Shown: positions 11,501 through 23,259 of the stretch, piece by piece
How the letters are laid out: each line of letters opens with the position of its first letter
Position numbering within the stretch: the first letter of the stretch is position 1
NCBI GenBank assembly: GCA_019914945.1
Contig: CM034103.1
Span: forward strand, 7,626,001 to 7,690,000
Direction: 5' to 3'
DNA from: Typha latifolia
Taxonomy: Eukaryota > Streptophyta > Magnoliopsida > Poales > Typhaceae
Length of the DNA stretch: 64,000 nucleotides
Position numbers and translations under genes: made by a program
Notes under the pieces: model-generated
Databases searched by the model: none
Seen by the model: the letters and a program-made list of their open reading frames with translations, nothing else
Told to the model about the DNA's origin: nothing

Positions 11501-11550
11501 GATGAAAGTTGCTCCTCGTATGGGTACTCTCGGTTTGCTCGACTCGGTGA
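11501..11550 (+). other. Possible first coding exon of an unrecognised gene
   Basis: An ATG at 11501 opens a short frame (MKVAPRMGTLGLLDS) ending at a consensus donor (CTCGACTCG|GTGAGT). Upstream is a leader-like CT-rich stretch. No continuing exon could be found before the repeats at 12.1 kb, and the peptide is too short to recognise. Weak evidence. Confidence 0.15.
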
Positions 11551-12119
11551 GTCTCAGCTCTCTCCGTGTTTTTAGAGATTCTTGTTCCAATCGAGTATGG
11601 AAATGTTTGAAATGCCAGATGGGTTGAACTTCTGCTACATTTCAGTCATTTCTTTCTTGGTGATATCTTGATAAGAAAGCAACCAACTCAAACTCTTAGT
11701 CTGAACTTAAAGATTGGAATTGGGTGAACCAATGACGGGATAGTTCCAAACGTTTTTCTGAGAATATATTTTTGAGATTTATTCGACTCTTTATATGCAA
11801 TAGCATGGGTTTAATGGTAAATCCTTACTTGAGATCTAGCTAAGAGAAAAGGGCAACCTCAAATTTGAGAGCTTTGCAGTAAAGCTCGACAATAAGGAGA
11901 AGTTTCTTATGGTACTATAGGAATGCGAACATGATTTTGACAACTCATGCATGAAGAAGATGTCTGATCCTTACGACATTTTTAAAGGATATTCTTGTTC
12001 CATGCTCGACAATTGAAGACTCTAAACTAAAATCAAGATTTTCTCCTGAGGGCCATGGGCTACCCTTATGGTTTCTGCAGAAAGGTCAGAAATACATCAA
12101 TTAGCTTGTTCCCTTGATA

Positions 12120-12400
12120 AGTTCTGTTTAGTGAAGATTAACACACAAATACGCACAGCAGACAATAGGTTTTAGGATTCCTAATCCAAAGGATGGATCT
12201 TCCTGTATTGTTACAAGCCTCACTGCCAAACACAAAAGTCCAATCCGGCTTATTTATACATGTCCAATCCTGTAGAAAAAAGAGAGAGTGCTAGAGTCCC
12301 TTCTAGAATATCCACATCTTGATGTGCGCATCATCTTCAATTTGACCAAAATAGAATTACTTGAGTCCAATTTTGGTCTAATTGCTGATTTTTAATTCAA
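12120..12400 (-). repeat. Inverted copy of the TRIM-like LTR
   Basis: The reverse complement matches 16200-16390: GGACTCTAG, GGATTGGA..TGTA, then TTGGCAGTGAGGCTTGTAAC and AGATCCATC. On the minus strand a TATA-like TATAAATAAG lies near 12250. No PBS follows, so it is an isolated LTR or fragment. Confidence 0.55.
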
Positions 12401-12420
12401 ATAATCAATTGAATTAGTCA

Positions 12421-12672
12421 ATTGACAGATATGGTTGCCTATATGCGGGGGATGTCCGTATTGAGTTATTACCTAAATTGGGTTAGTCAATTTAGGTAAG
12501 GTTTAATCAATTAGGATCCTATTAGGAAATGAATTTCTATTAGAATCTCAATTGATAATTTTGGTAAGCATATGTGGGGGATGTCCACATTGATTTATTA
12601 CCTAAATTGGATCAATCAATTTAGGTAAGATGATCAATTAGAGTCCTATTAGGAAATAAGTTTCTATTAGAA
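12421..12672 (+). repeat. 129-bp direct tandem duplication
   Basis: Copy 1 (12421-12548) and copy 2 (12550-12672) share GGGGGATGTCC, TTATTACCTAAATTGG, CAATTTAGGTAAG and CCTATTAGGAAAT in the same order, offset by 129 bp. A possible TATA-like ATTTAAGG follows at about 12710, so this may be the upstream part of a second LTR that extends to about 12980. Confidence 0.65.
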
Positions 12673-12979
12673 TTAGCTAGAATTAAAGTTGTTAACCTAT
12701 TTAAGGGTTATTGCATGAAAAACAAAGACAAGTTGGAATAAGAATTATTTGAAATATCTCATTTCTTTCCTGCGGTCTTCTTCTTCTCTCTCTCTTTCTT
12801 TCTCTCCCTTTCTTCTACTCTGTCTTAAGATTCTTCTCTAATCTCTTCTACTTCCTCTCTAAACCTCTCTTCTTCTTCAATCTCTATTTTTTTGTTGGTT
12901 ACTGCTGCTGTCCAGAAGACTCCAGTAGTGAAAGAGGACCTTTGGGTGCCCGGACGTGAAGATGAGGACTTGGTTTCAA

Positions 12980-14497
12980 AGTAAAACACTACTATTCCAT
13001 TTATTGGTAAACCTAAACTCTAAAGTCTTTCCTTACACCATATTTTAAGCCTTTCTACTATCAACGTATTTATTTGAGAGTTGAGAAAGCTACTGCCTTA
13101 TCTGAGTGGTTTTCGCTCCTTCCATCTAGTAGTGATCCTTTTAATCAATTAACTTCTTATCAGTTATTGCTTACTATATTTTACTTTAGTTACTTGTTTG
13201 GGTCGATTGTTCTTCAAAACATTGCATTCATACTAGATTTGCATCACATCTGTAAATCGAAGGTCACATTGATAAATTAAGAGATAATGCCAAGAAGTAT
13301 GAAAGTGAAGTAGAAAGATATTTTCATATATAAATTTCTAACACCGACCATATATATTTATAAGAAGGATTGCAGTGTTGATACCTTGTCAGCATGCCCA
13401 GTGTGCTACCAGCATGTTGTGTGCCTCCAATACGGTTTTAAAGGTCTCTATACATATTTAGGTTCTGCTATATATATCAAAGCTATATTAGGGTCTTTTA
13501 GCCCTAGATAATATTGTAAATGATATATTTTGTTAAAAATATAACAATAGTCAAGTAGAAATATAAGTTGACAAATAATATGATTAAACACATTCATTAA
13601 TTGATGATAGTTTAGTAATTAAAATTCAAAACTAGAGTAAATATTTAGTTGAATGTAGAATGGCAGGGAGGATTAAGGACTTATATGGAGTTAATCTAAT
13701 AAGTCCTACATTAATTTTAATCCAGTTTGACTATATTTGACATATTATTTGAGATTTTTTAAAATTTAGGGAAAAATTTAGGGAAATCAATTTCTCCTTT
13801 GATTCCCACATTTTGAAGAGTATTTATGTAGAATGACTTACACATGATAGAAAAATTATGCTAGATGCCTAAATCTATCATTGTACACCCCAAATTGGTT
13901 TCGAAAGTATAAAACAAAGGAAATAACTAAGAGAATGAAAGGAAATTATACCTTATGGAATTCCTTTTAGATCTTCTCTTTTTTTCCTCCACTTCCCTTC
14001 CTCCTACTTTCTGTTTGGGAAAGGTCTTGCCACAAGTTAATGGGATTTTAGGTGGCATATAATGGGTGCCGCTTGATACTATACTCGTATTGCTCAACAC
14101 AGGCGATTTAGGGCTCAACATGGATTGACACGCCTCGTCGTAGGGAGCACCTTTGGCAAACCTTATGCCAGGTGTCGGTAAGGCAATAGCACACCCTGTG
14201 CTGATCGACACGGCAATCCTCGATTTATAATATTTAGGAGATAACTACCTCATCATGAGTAAACTTCTGATATTCCTTTCCATTAAGTGATAGTATCTCA
14301 AAATACTAGGACATGCCGAAACCGACCATTCATGTTGAGATTTGCTTGCCCATGTGGTCAAATATGGTATGAATCTACCATGACCCGATAATTAGCATGA
14401 AGTTTATGGCGATCGCTAAGCTAGAAGGCTTAAAAAAAAGGTAGTTACCCACCGTGTCGGGCTGCCTCAGTGATGAAAAGTGCTAGGCTGGCCGTTT
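12980..14497. other. Spacer, no supported gene
   Basis: AT-rich DNA. The open frames at 13074-13280 (+) and 13927-14211 (-) have no recognisable domains, conserved-looking boundaries or splice context. Confidence 0.35.
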
Positions 14498-14773
14498 TGG
14501 GCGAGCTGGCGCCGCCAAGGCTGAGGTGGGTGCCGCCAAGGTGGGACTATCCCTTGGCTCAATTAGGCTTAAGCTTGACGGTCTTTTTGGCGTTAGTGAT
14601 GGCATCTGCGTAGCAGTGAAGAGAGGCCTATGTAGCGAATTGGTTGGAGTCTTGGAGAAGAGGACATGATTGGAAGGGGTGAAGGCGATGGTGTCGAACA
14701 AGTGAGTGATGGCCTCGTTGAAGCGGCCGACGGAGAAGGCAGCGTAGCCCTTGGCTTTAGCCTAGTCGTCCAT
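14498..14773 (-). pseudogene. Hop/Sti1 co-chaperone TPR1 pseudogene fragment
   Basis: On the minus strand an ATG at 14773 opens a reading that resembles the N-terminal TPR1 domain of plant Hsp70-Hsp90 organizing protein (Hop/Sti1). AKAKGYAAFSVGRFNEAI and PSNHVLFSK are in frame after a stop at codon 4. A +1 shift then gives ASLHCYADAI, NAKKTVKLKP and SHLGGTHLSLGGA with two more stops. The intact protein binds Hsp70 and Hsp90 C-termini through such TPRs and is over 550 residues. Here only about 90 codons are recognisable and they are not translatable. Whether it came from retroposition or transposon capture is unclear; no poly-A tail was seen. Confidence 0.8.
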
Positions 14774-15928
14774 CCGAGAAGAGAATAAGAGAAAGCTCTT
14801 AGACTATAGATCGGAGAAGGAAAAACCGTAGATCGTGAAATGAATTGGAGAAGGAGAAGGAGAAGGTGTTTTAAAATTCCTTCTCTTATTCTACCAGGTA
14901 CAAAATTTAAGTTGGGCTTTGGTCTTCTTTCGACCCAATTGGATAGGAACTCTAATGTAGAAATTTATAATTGGCCCTTAGCTACTACTTGTTTAAGAAA
15001 AGAAGAAACACTAGCAAATCTATTTGTAATATATTAGATATAATATATGATTATTTTTAATTTTTTATATATTAAAAATGTTAGATCGTCTTGGTGCCCA
15101 CTTTCTGTTTAGGCGCTAGCCAGTGGGGTGACCGCTTGTCACCCGCGACTGCCTTTTAATACACTAAGTTATTATTGTCGCTATAACTTCACTCCTTAAG
15201 TATAGACCGCAATTCTATGAGCAACACTATGGGGCAAAAAGTATATACCACTAGTTCTAGATTCAATGTAGTAGTTTTTTCTTCTCTCTATGCAATGTAA
15301 TAAAAATAATATTTTATTTTATGCCCAACAAGACAATTGTGGTTGCTCCAACTAGTGTTTATTGGGTTGACCAGCGGTATCCATAGATCATTGGGCTTAT
15401 CTGGATTGGGCCTAGTACATGCATGACACGTATTAGCACAAATGCCTCCTAGGTCTCTTTCATTGGGGTTGGCCTATTGTGCCATATGCCAAAGAGTATG
15501 GCTTAGTAATGGGCTGACCCATTTACAACTGTATATTGGGTCATTCAATCTCGTTAATGTTCAACCTCCAGATACCTCCAGACTCGAAAAGAGTCTCTTT
15601 GAACCTCAATTTTAAATTGAAAATTTTCAAACAAAGCATCCAAGTAACATGTATGATTAGAAAGCTATTGAAACGATGAATCTAACAGTATAAATTTCAT
15701 GGATAAAAGTTAGCATTAAGAGAAAAACCAAATTTGGAAGTCTTCGTATGACAAAGTTAGGGTTTCGATTTTTGCTCAATCTATAACTTCAAAAGTTAGT
15801 TGGTGGTAACAATGCTTTTTATGAACACATTTCTCACTTGTCGCACCTCCATTTCTTGTATGAAGAGATGAGTAAAAGAAATAACTAGAGAGATATTAGA
15901 TATGCTTGCCCTATGTACAAGTTGGAGA
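14774..15928. other. Spacer, nothing recognised
   Basis: Includes a possible leftover leader of the Hop-like pseudogene (14774-14830) and then AT-rich DNA with no coding signal. Confidence 0.35.
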
Positions 15929-17750
15929 TGTTAATTATTAGGTCGGATTAGTTTCAAATTGTTATCTGCCCACATAGGTAAGTGGATCCCAATCTAATTT
16001 GTTGACTAAGATATTATCTGGTAGCAGAGAGGAATGAACAAGATTTCCTCACAATGAGGAGGTAGTAATCTCCTAAGTATTTTAAATATCTCTTAACTGT
16101 GTTAGATATATGAAAAGATAACGTCCTCTCTCTACTTCTCTATTTTTTGGCACTCTCTTAGTCTACCACCATGATCTTAGATTTGAGAATTGGATACTCA
16201 AAAAAGGACTCTAGTACTAAAAAAGGACTCTAGTAGCCTCTCCTGCTGATGGGATTGGATGTGTACAAGGAAGCAAGGTGGAGGTTCATGCTTGGCAGTG
16301 AGGCTTGTAACAACAATATAAGATCCATCATTTAGATTGCAATTAAGGTAATCCTATATCCTATTATCACTGTGTATATTGTTTATTAATCTACCTTGGT
16401 CTCAGAGCCCTTTTGTTATTCATTCACTAATAACACCATGTAGATATCCCCTTTTCCTGACCAAAATCACCATGATTTCTGCTATGTTGTAGCCCTTGTG
16501 AACTTAGTATTATTTGAAAAGTTTTATTGGATTAGGATTTGGGAGTTATAAATTAAGAGAAAATTGAAATCCTAACTCTGTCATATTAATATTTTCCCAT
16601 TTTGGTTTTCTCATAATTGTAAATTTTAATCACAAAACTTATTTATTTGATTTCTCTTTTCAGTAGCTTTCCAACAATATATCATATCCATTATTTGGAT
16701 GTCCCATGAGAAAGTTGTGGATTTGAATATTGCAGTTAAAAGAGGCTCTTTCTAGTTTGGAAGTCAAAGATGAACAGTAATGGGTGAACGAGCTTCATTG
16801 CCAAGTTGCAAATGAGCTAGTCCATAGCTGTACCCTAGTTCTTTAGCACTTAAGAGTAGTGGGCCAACCTAGTTAAATAAACACATAAGGCCCTTGTATA
16901 GGTACATGCCATGCATGTGCTAGGAAGAAAAAAATAGAATGAATATCGAATGTTTAGGCCTAGTTGAAATGTGCCCACCAATATGTGCAGACTGTGGACC
17001 AACCAAGTCAGCACTAGCTGGAGCAGCCATGATTGGCATGCTGGTTCTCACTAAAATAGGAACCTGCATTCTATACCTTTAAGATGAAAGCAAGCTACTG
17101 AACCACTATGTATGACGCAGCTGGTTCAAGGGATTAGCTCCCCTCTGAGATGCAAGCTGCTTGTCCTGTGAAAGTGGGAACTCTCATACTGTGTGGTCAT
17201 CATCCTTAGTGTTACAACCTACTATATTTATCTTATAAAAAATGTGATTATACTTAGAAGTGAAGTTACAACCCTAATAATAACTCTATCGGGTCAGATT
17301 AGATCAGAACTGTGATCCACCATATGGGCAAATGGATCCCAACCCAGTTGGTTGGTTATGATAACTCCTGATTGGTAATCTTATAGTGGAGAGGAACATG
17401 CGTTCCCTCATGATGAGGAGGTAGTTATTATCTCCAATACTTTAAATATCTCTAATTGGTGTTAGAGAACTACATATGAAAGATCTCTCTTTCTCTTTCC
17501 TACTTCTTGGCACCTTTGCTTGGTCTATCACCATAACCTTGGATTTGAGAACGTTGATACACGAGAAGGGACTCTAGTAGCCTTTTTTTGTTGTTGATGG
17601 AATTGGAAGTGTATAAGGAAGCAAGATTGGAGGTTCGTGCGTAGCTATGAGACTCATAACAATAATAGAAGATCGATCCTAAGGATTGTGACTGAGGTAA
17701 TCCTAAAATATATTATCCTTTGCATGTATGTTGTATGCTAATCTATAGTT
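15929..17750 (+). mobile_element. Candidate TRIM: short non-coding LTR retrotransposon
   Basis: Two direct repeats of about 470-490 bp lie at 15929-16394 and about 17263-17750. Shared phrases in order are TGGATCCCAA, ATGAGGAGGTAGT, TTTAAATATCTC, CTTGGCAC, GGACTCTAGTAGCC, GGAAGCAAG and a final AATCTA. The left copy is followed directly by TGGTCTCAGAGC at 16397-16408, one change from the initiator-tRNA-Met PBS. The roughly 850 bp between them has no gag or pol. LTR plus PBS plus LTR in under 2 kb fits a terminal-repeat retrotransposon in miniature. Divergence is high and the exact termini are uncertain. Confidence 0.5.
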
Positions 17751-17779
17751 AGAAACAACTTTTCACTTTTCATCCAAAT

Positions 17780-17988
17780 TGTTAAGAAAGAAAGTGAAAA
17801 ATAAATAAATTTCTATATCTTTCTGTGAGGACTACAGCCTGAATATATACTAGTTTTACATGAGATATCTATGGAAACTAAATCATTCGTATAAACAGCT
17901 TGCTATTAATCTAATCCCTTGATTTAAGGGATTCTAATCCTACCAATTTATAGCCAATGACAACTAATTATAGATAAATAATTCGACA
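17780..17988 (-). repeat. Copia 3' LTR
   Basis: 209 bp, TGTTAAGAAAG...ATTCGACA. Adjacent on the inside (17989-18000) is plus-strand CTCCCCCTCAAG, which on the minus strand is CTTGAGGGGGAG, the typical copia polypurine tract. Confidence 0.9.
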
Positions 17989-17995
17989 CTCCCCC

Positions 17996-18595
17996 TCAAG
18001 CCGAGGAATAGATGTTGTCCGTTCCCAGCTTGGATATAAGATCATGGAAATTAGTAATGTTCAGACCCTTGGTTAGAACATCAGTCAATTGTCTTCCTGA
18101 AGGAACATAAGATAGACACACCAACCCTTCCTCCAACTTTTCTTTGATGAAATGCCTATCAACTTCTATGTGCTTTGTCCCGTCATGCTGTACAGAATTA
18201 TGAGCAATGTTGATAGCAGATTTGTTGTCACAATAAAGTTTCATAGGACCTTCCCACTTAATCCTTAGATCATTTAGGATGATCTTTACCCAGAGAAGTT
18301 CACAGATTCCTTGAGTTATAGCCCTGAATTCAGATTCTGCAGAAGATCTTGCTACTACATTAAGTTTCTTGCTTCGCCAAGTTATCAGATTACCTCCAAG
18401 AAATGTACAGTATTCTATAGTTGATCTTTTGTCAAAAGAACCTGCATAATCAACATCAATATAAGCTTCCAAAGATAGAGGCTTGTTTCTCTTATACAAA
18501 ATTCCTTTCCTTGGATTGCCCTTCAAGTAATGCAATACTCTGTAGGCTGCTTGAAGATGGCACTCTCTAGGATCATGCATAAATTGGCTTATCAC
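17996..18595 (-). pseudogene. Copia RNase H domain
   Basis: Long clean minus-strand frame with copia RNase H landmarks: YIDVDYAGSFDKRSTI, TWRSKKLNVVARSSAESEFR, LYCDNKSAINIAHN, HIEVDRHFIKEK and TDVLTKGL. It degrades the RNA of RNA/DNA hybrids during reverse transcription. The tail reaches the polypurine tract. Upstream (18561-18625) a 32-bp phrase, CACTCTCTAGGATMATGC, is duplicated next to the hAT fragment, so the link to the RT has been destroyed. Confidence 0.85.
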
Positions 18596-18599
18596 TCTC

Positions 18600-18828
18600 T
18601 AGGATAATGCAATATAAATTGGCTTTATATATGAATAATTGTTATTTTCTTATAATTTTTTCTAAATTTTTAAAAATTCATCAATATTTTTAAATAATAT
18701 TTATAATTTTATTTAATTAAAAAATGGTCCGATCCGATACGGGCGGCCGACACGGCCGATATGCCCAATACGGTTGATACGTATCGTTTTATCGGACAGC
18801 CGATTCCAATGCCGAGTTTCGAAACTTG
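18600..18828 (-). mobile_element. hAT terminal fragment inserted in copia RT
   Basis: Reverse-complemented, it starts CAAGTTTCGAAACTCGG and continues with AAAACGATACGTATC, CGTATCGGATCGGACC and TTTTTTAATT. This matches the left end of the hAT element at 33882. Only one terminus is present. It replaces the catalytic half of the copia RT. Confidence 0.7.
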
Positions 18829-19139
18829 ATCCCAGACTCCATTACCTTGGCAAACCTTCCAAACCATGCTCTAGGAGATTGCTTTAATCCATGAATAGCC
18901 TTTCTGAGTTTGCACACTTGATTGTTTGAGCTCCCCTCAAATTCTGGTGGAATCCTCATATATATTTCTTCATTTAGATCATCATCAAGAAATGCATTCT
19001 TGACATCATATTGGAGTAGCTGCCAATCAAGATGTGCTGATAAGGATAATAGAATCCTTCCTGTATTCATCTTTGCAACTGGAGCAAAGTTCTCTTGATA
19101 ATCAATCCCATAGGTTTGGGTATACCTTTTTGCCACCAA
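18829..19139 (-). pseudogene. Copia reverse transcriptase, N-terminal half
   Basis: The minus-strand frame reads KRYTQTYGIDYQENFAPVAK, YDVKNAFLDDDLNEEIYM and LRKAIHGLKQSPRAW, the standard copia RT start. It stops after AKVMESGI where the hAT fragment begins. The YVDD active-site half is absent, so the enzyme is dead. Confidence 0.85.
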
Positions 19140-19193
19140 TCCTGCTTTATATCTTTCAAGAGAGCCATCAGCCTAGTACATCACTGTAAAAAT

Positions 19194-19902
19194 CTACTTG
19201 CAGTCAACCACATTTTTCTCACTTGGTCTGTCAACAATCTCCGAAGTCTGATTCTTCTCCAAAGCATTCATCTCCTTCCTCATAGCTCCCTTCCATTCTC
19301 TTTTTGATAAAGCCTCAGACATAGTATTAGGGACAGTAATAGTATTCAAACTCACAATAAATCTTCTGTGAGCAGCTGTGAGTTGATTAAGAGAGACATA
19401 ATTTGTCAAGGGGTACACTGGGCGTCTAATACATTCCCTAGAATCCTTTCTAACAGCTATAGGGAGATCCAAATCCTCTACTGATTCAGTAGATATATTA
19501 ACTGACTGTGTGTGTGTGGAGATAATTGAGAGCTTACCATGGTATCATTTCAAGAATCTGAATTGGCATCAAGTCCAGAACCTGAGTTGGAATCTTGGAC
19601 CTGTGTCAGGTTTGGGGCAACCTTTCTTCTGGAGTATACCTGAGAAAATCTTTGTAAAGAAGAATGAGGTAGTATGGGTTCAGAAGTGGGCTGTGATAAT
19701 TTAGGAGTGGTTGGTTCTACAGTTTGAGTTGGTTCAAGAGTCCCTGAGGAAGGTCACTAGGTCTAAATGATTCAAAGTCCTCACAAGTCTCAAATGGACT
19801 ATCTTCCCTTGATAAACTCTCCCCCTGAAGATAGGACTTAGAGAAGAAGGGTTTATGTTCTGTAAATGTAACATCAGTTGAGATGTAATATTTTCTAGAA
19901 GA
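19194..19902 (-). pseudogene. Copia integrase-RT linker region
   Basis: Two minus-strand frames: 19717-19902 has PSSRKYYISTDVTFTEHKPF, a copia signature after integrase, and 19194-19472 has RRFIVSLNTITVPNTMSEAL and EWKGAMRKEMNALEKN, which leads into RT. The region is cut at 19903 by the gypsy insertion and resumes at 25751. Confidence 0.8.
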
Positions 19903-19907
19903 TGGAT

Positions 19908-20270
19908 TGGTGGGGACACCACTTTTTGTCACGTTTATTCTCGTAAGCACAAAAGGGCTGCACTCGTGGCCCTTTGGCTTAACGAGGGTTGTGACTAGTC
20001 ACCTTCTAGGGCTATTTTTTCATCTTGTCTTTTAGTCACCTTCTAGGGCTATTTTCGTTTTTTATCTTTTACTTTATTTGGCCTATATAAAGGCTTGTAA
20101 TCATCTTTTATGGGTTAATGAATATTTTGAGAGCTTTTGCCTATTGAGTGTTTGTTGGTGGATTCCAACGTCAGTGGATTCCGACACCCCGATTGGTGGA
20201 TTCCTCGGGTTTGATTATTTCTCCCTACTTTTTCTTCTCAACTCTACAATCAAGACGTTGTTCTGCATCA
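19908..20270 (+). repeat. Gypsy chromovirus 5' LTR
   Basis: 363 bp, TGGTGGGGAC...TTCTGCATCA, with a TATA-like box TATATAAAG at 20084-20092 that would start the genomic RNA. A 20-bp phrase beginning AGTCACCTTCTAGGGCTA occurs twice (about 20000 and 20035). Confidence 0.93.
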
Positions 20271-20274
20271 GCTT

Positions 20275-20286
20275 TGGTATCAGAGC
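20275..20286 (+). other. Primer binding site
   Basis: TGGTATCAGAGC, complementary to the 3' end of plant initiator tRNA-Met, four bases after the 5' LTR. Confidence 0.9.
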
Positions 20287-20726
20287 GATCGTTTCCTAGT
20301 TTATGGACGCTCCACCGCCTGGATTCTACGCAGCGCCTTATCTTTTCTTCGTCAGATCAATCGCTCCACGAACACCAGATCGCTACGAGATCCGTCGCCT
20401 GATAACATTAGGATTCGGATCCGAGTTACGCGAGGAGATCACCCTCAAGGAGGAAAACAATAAACCATTACCATCACAACGAGATAATCACAAGTAAGCT
20501 TTATTCAATAGATTTTCTTCCCCGTTTTAGATTTTTTTTAAAAAAAAAAAAGAAAAAAAAAAGAAAGAAAGAGCTCTTTGAAGAAAAAAAAAAAAGAGAG
20601 AAAAAAAAAATCTGAAATTCAGTTTGTTTCATCTTTATCTTTAATTTTAGATTTCGAAAATTTCGAAATTAATTTTAGAAGATATTTTTTTTTTCTTCTT
20701 TTTCTTATTTACCTTTCCTTAATTTT

Positions 20727-20950
20727 AGGAAATTAGTTTCTATAATTTTGGGATTAATTTCCATAATTTTGGGGATTAGTTTCCATAATTTTAGGGATTA
20801 GTTTCCATAATTTTAGGGATTAGTTTCCAAAATTTTAGGGATTAGTTTCCATAATTTTAGAGATTAGTTTCCATAATTTTAGGGATTAGTTTCCATAATT
20901 TTAGAGATTAGTTTCCATAATTTTAGGGATTAGTTTCCATAATTTTTGAA
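20727..20950 (+). repeat. 22-bp tandem repeats in gypsy leader
   Basis: About nine to ten copies of TTTCCATAATTTTAGGGATT plus AG, with few changes, between the PBS and gag. Confidence 0.9.
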
Positions 20951-21102
20951 AATTAGTTCCTTAATATTAAGATAAATACCTATCTTATCTACTTCCCTAA
21001 CTTAATCCCAACCAACCCAATCCAAACCCATCGTCATCTTCCTCCTCTTTAGCCCCAGCCGTCACTCACATCCATCATCCCATCTTCCTCTGTTCGCCGA
21101 CG

Positions 21103-21789
21103 TTGCCGCCGACCTCCACAGACGACGCCACCGTCGATTTCCACGGCCCTTGCTCTGCCGTGCCACTATCTTCACCACCATCGCTGCCCCTGCAGCCCTT
21201 GCCGCGGCCGCCGCTACTAGTGAGACGAAACCAACCTCCCATAATTCATTGGCATGAAATGAAAGAAAAATTAAAAGAAAAATATTTGCCACATTCTTAT
21301 CTTGGTGACCTTTTGGATCAATGGAATAATTTTAAACAAGGGAATAGGCACATGAGCGATTATGTCTCCCATTTGAGGAATATATCTTTGAGGTGTAATG
21401 TTGTGGAGGATGAGAGGATGACACTGAGTCGTTTTAGGCGTGGCCTTAACGACGACATTCGAAGAGAGTTAGTTTTTCGGGAGGTTACCTCCTTGGACCA
21501 AGCTTACACTCTTGCGTTGAACTACAAGATGGTTAATAGGCAACAATTGCCTAGGCGACCAATTGGGCGCACCCTCCTGGATTACGCACTTCGCGTAAAA
21601 GCTCCACCACCATTGGTACCTACTAGAACTACCCAAACTGCCGCACCTGTCCAATCTGACAAAGGGAAGGGGCCCCTCCATGAAACTACACCTGTTAATG
21701 ACCCCCGTCAATGTTACAAATACCGCCAAGTTGGTCATGTAGCCTCAAACTGTCCTCAAAATGCCCTTTATCTTGGGGAACGAGGATGA
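21103..21789 (+). pseudogene. Gypsy gag
   Basis: Frame with a retrotransposon gag core (HWHEMKEKLKEKYLPHSYL, LLDQWNNFKQGNRHMSDY, ISLRC, LSRFRRGLNDDIRRELVF) and a C-terminal zinc knuckle, CYKYRQVGHVASNC, whose second cysteine has become tyrosine. Gag would build the virus-like particle and bind RNA. The original start may lie upstream: an ATG at 20303 opens MDAPPPGFYAAP, now separated by the 22-bp repeats. It ends at a TGA (21787) that cuts it from pol. Confidence 0.85.
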
Positions 21790-22158
21790 CATTATCGGGA
21801 AAATGAGCTCGATGAACAAGTTTATGAACTCGACCACGATGATGTCCAAGATAGTGATGAAGATCGTGATTATGGAGACCATACTGTTGGTGTTGTTCGT
21901 TGCGCTTTGACGCAACCCCGGGAGATCGATGATTGGCGAAGGAATGCAATATTCCACACTTACATTAAATGTGGGACTAAAGATTGTAAAGTCATCATCG
22001 ACAGTGGGAGTTGTATTAACACCGTCTCTTCTAACATTATATCTCGCCTGGCGTTAAAGTCTACACCTCACCTGAATCCTTATAAGGTATCTTGGGTAAA
22101 TGATTCTTCCATTGCTATAAATGAGAGATGCCTCGTTCCTATCACTTTCCTTTCTTAA
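21790..22158 (+). pseudogene. Gypsy aspartic protease
   Basis: The frame from 21907 carries CKVIIDSGSCINTVSSNII, the retropepsin active site (DSG), and a TAA at 22156. Downstream the frame resumes with [19 protein letters not shown], the second protease motif. The stop separates the two halves. Confidence 0.8.
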
Positions 22159-22167
22159 AAGAAAGAT

Positions 22168-23259
22168 GTGTGGTGTGACATTGTGCCGATGGATGTAGGG
22201 CATATTATTTTAGGCCGCCCTTGGTTATTTGATCATGATGTAACTATTTTTGGGTGTTCCAACTCGTGCTCTTTCAATTTTGAAGGCAAAAATATTAAGG
22301 TAAATCCTATGCGCCTTAAAATAATTAATAAAGATATCAAGAAAAATGCTCCAAGTAAAAAGGGTTTACACATAATAAATTCTAAAGAATTTGAAAAGGA
22401 AGCAAACCAAGGCTCTATTGTGTTTGCCTTGGTGGCTCGTGAAGTTGGGAGCACTGCCCTCACTCCATCATCCGACGAATCTGCTCCTATACTAAATGAG
22501 TTTCAAGATGTGTTTCCGGATGATCTGCCGGACCAATTGCCTCCTTTACGCAATATCCAACATGCAATTGACTTTGTCCCTGAAGCGTCCCTCCCAAACT
22601 TGCCACACTATCGAATGAGCCCCAAAGAACATGCTGAACTGCAACATCAAGTAAATGAACTTCTTATGAAGGGTTTCATCCGCGAGAGCCTAAGCCCTTG
22701 TTGTCTTTGTGCACCCGCTTTGCTCACGCCAAAGAAGGATGGGTCCTGGCGTATGTGTGTCGATAGTCGAGCCATCAATAGAATAACAGTCAAATATCGT
22801 TTTCCCATTCCACGACTTGATGACATGCTCGATATGATGGCGGGAGCTTCAATTTTCTCTAAGATCGATCTTAAAAGTGGTTATCACCAAATCCGAATTC
22901 GCCCAGGCGATGAATGGAAAACTGCTTTTAAGACGAAAGACGGGTTGTATGAATGGTTGGTAATGCCTTTCAGTTTATCAAATGCCCCAAGCACTTTCAT
23001 GCGTGTTATGACACAAGTGCTTCGCCCATTCATGGGCAAATTTCTTATGGTGTATTTTGATGACATTTTGATTTATAGTCGATCAAAAGAGCTTCATTTG
23101 GACCATTTGCGTCAAGTCTGTCTAGCGCTTCGTGCTGCTCAACTCTATGGCAATAGGAAGAAGTGTTCTTTTCTTGTTGATCAAGTCATCTTCTTAGGAT
23201 TTGTGGTTACTTCGAAGAAGAGTCCGCGCCGACCACGAGAAGGTCAAGGCAATTGTTGA
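22168..23259 (+). pseudogene. Gypsy protease end and reverse transcriptase
   Basis: 363-codon frame. It begins with the protease tail ([13 protein letters not shown]), then [55 protein letters not shown], and the catalytic box [10 protein letters not shown]. The frame is lost near 23216 ([10 protein letters not shown]), where the overlapping frame from 23201 continues the protein. Confidence 0.9.
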
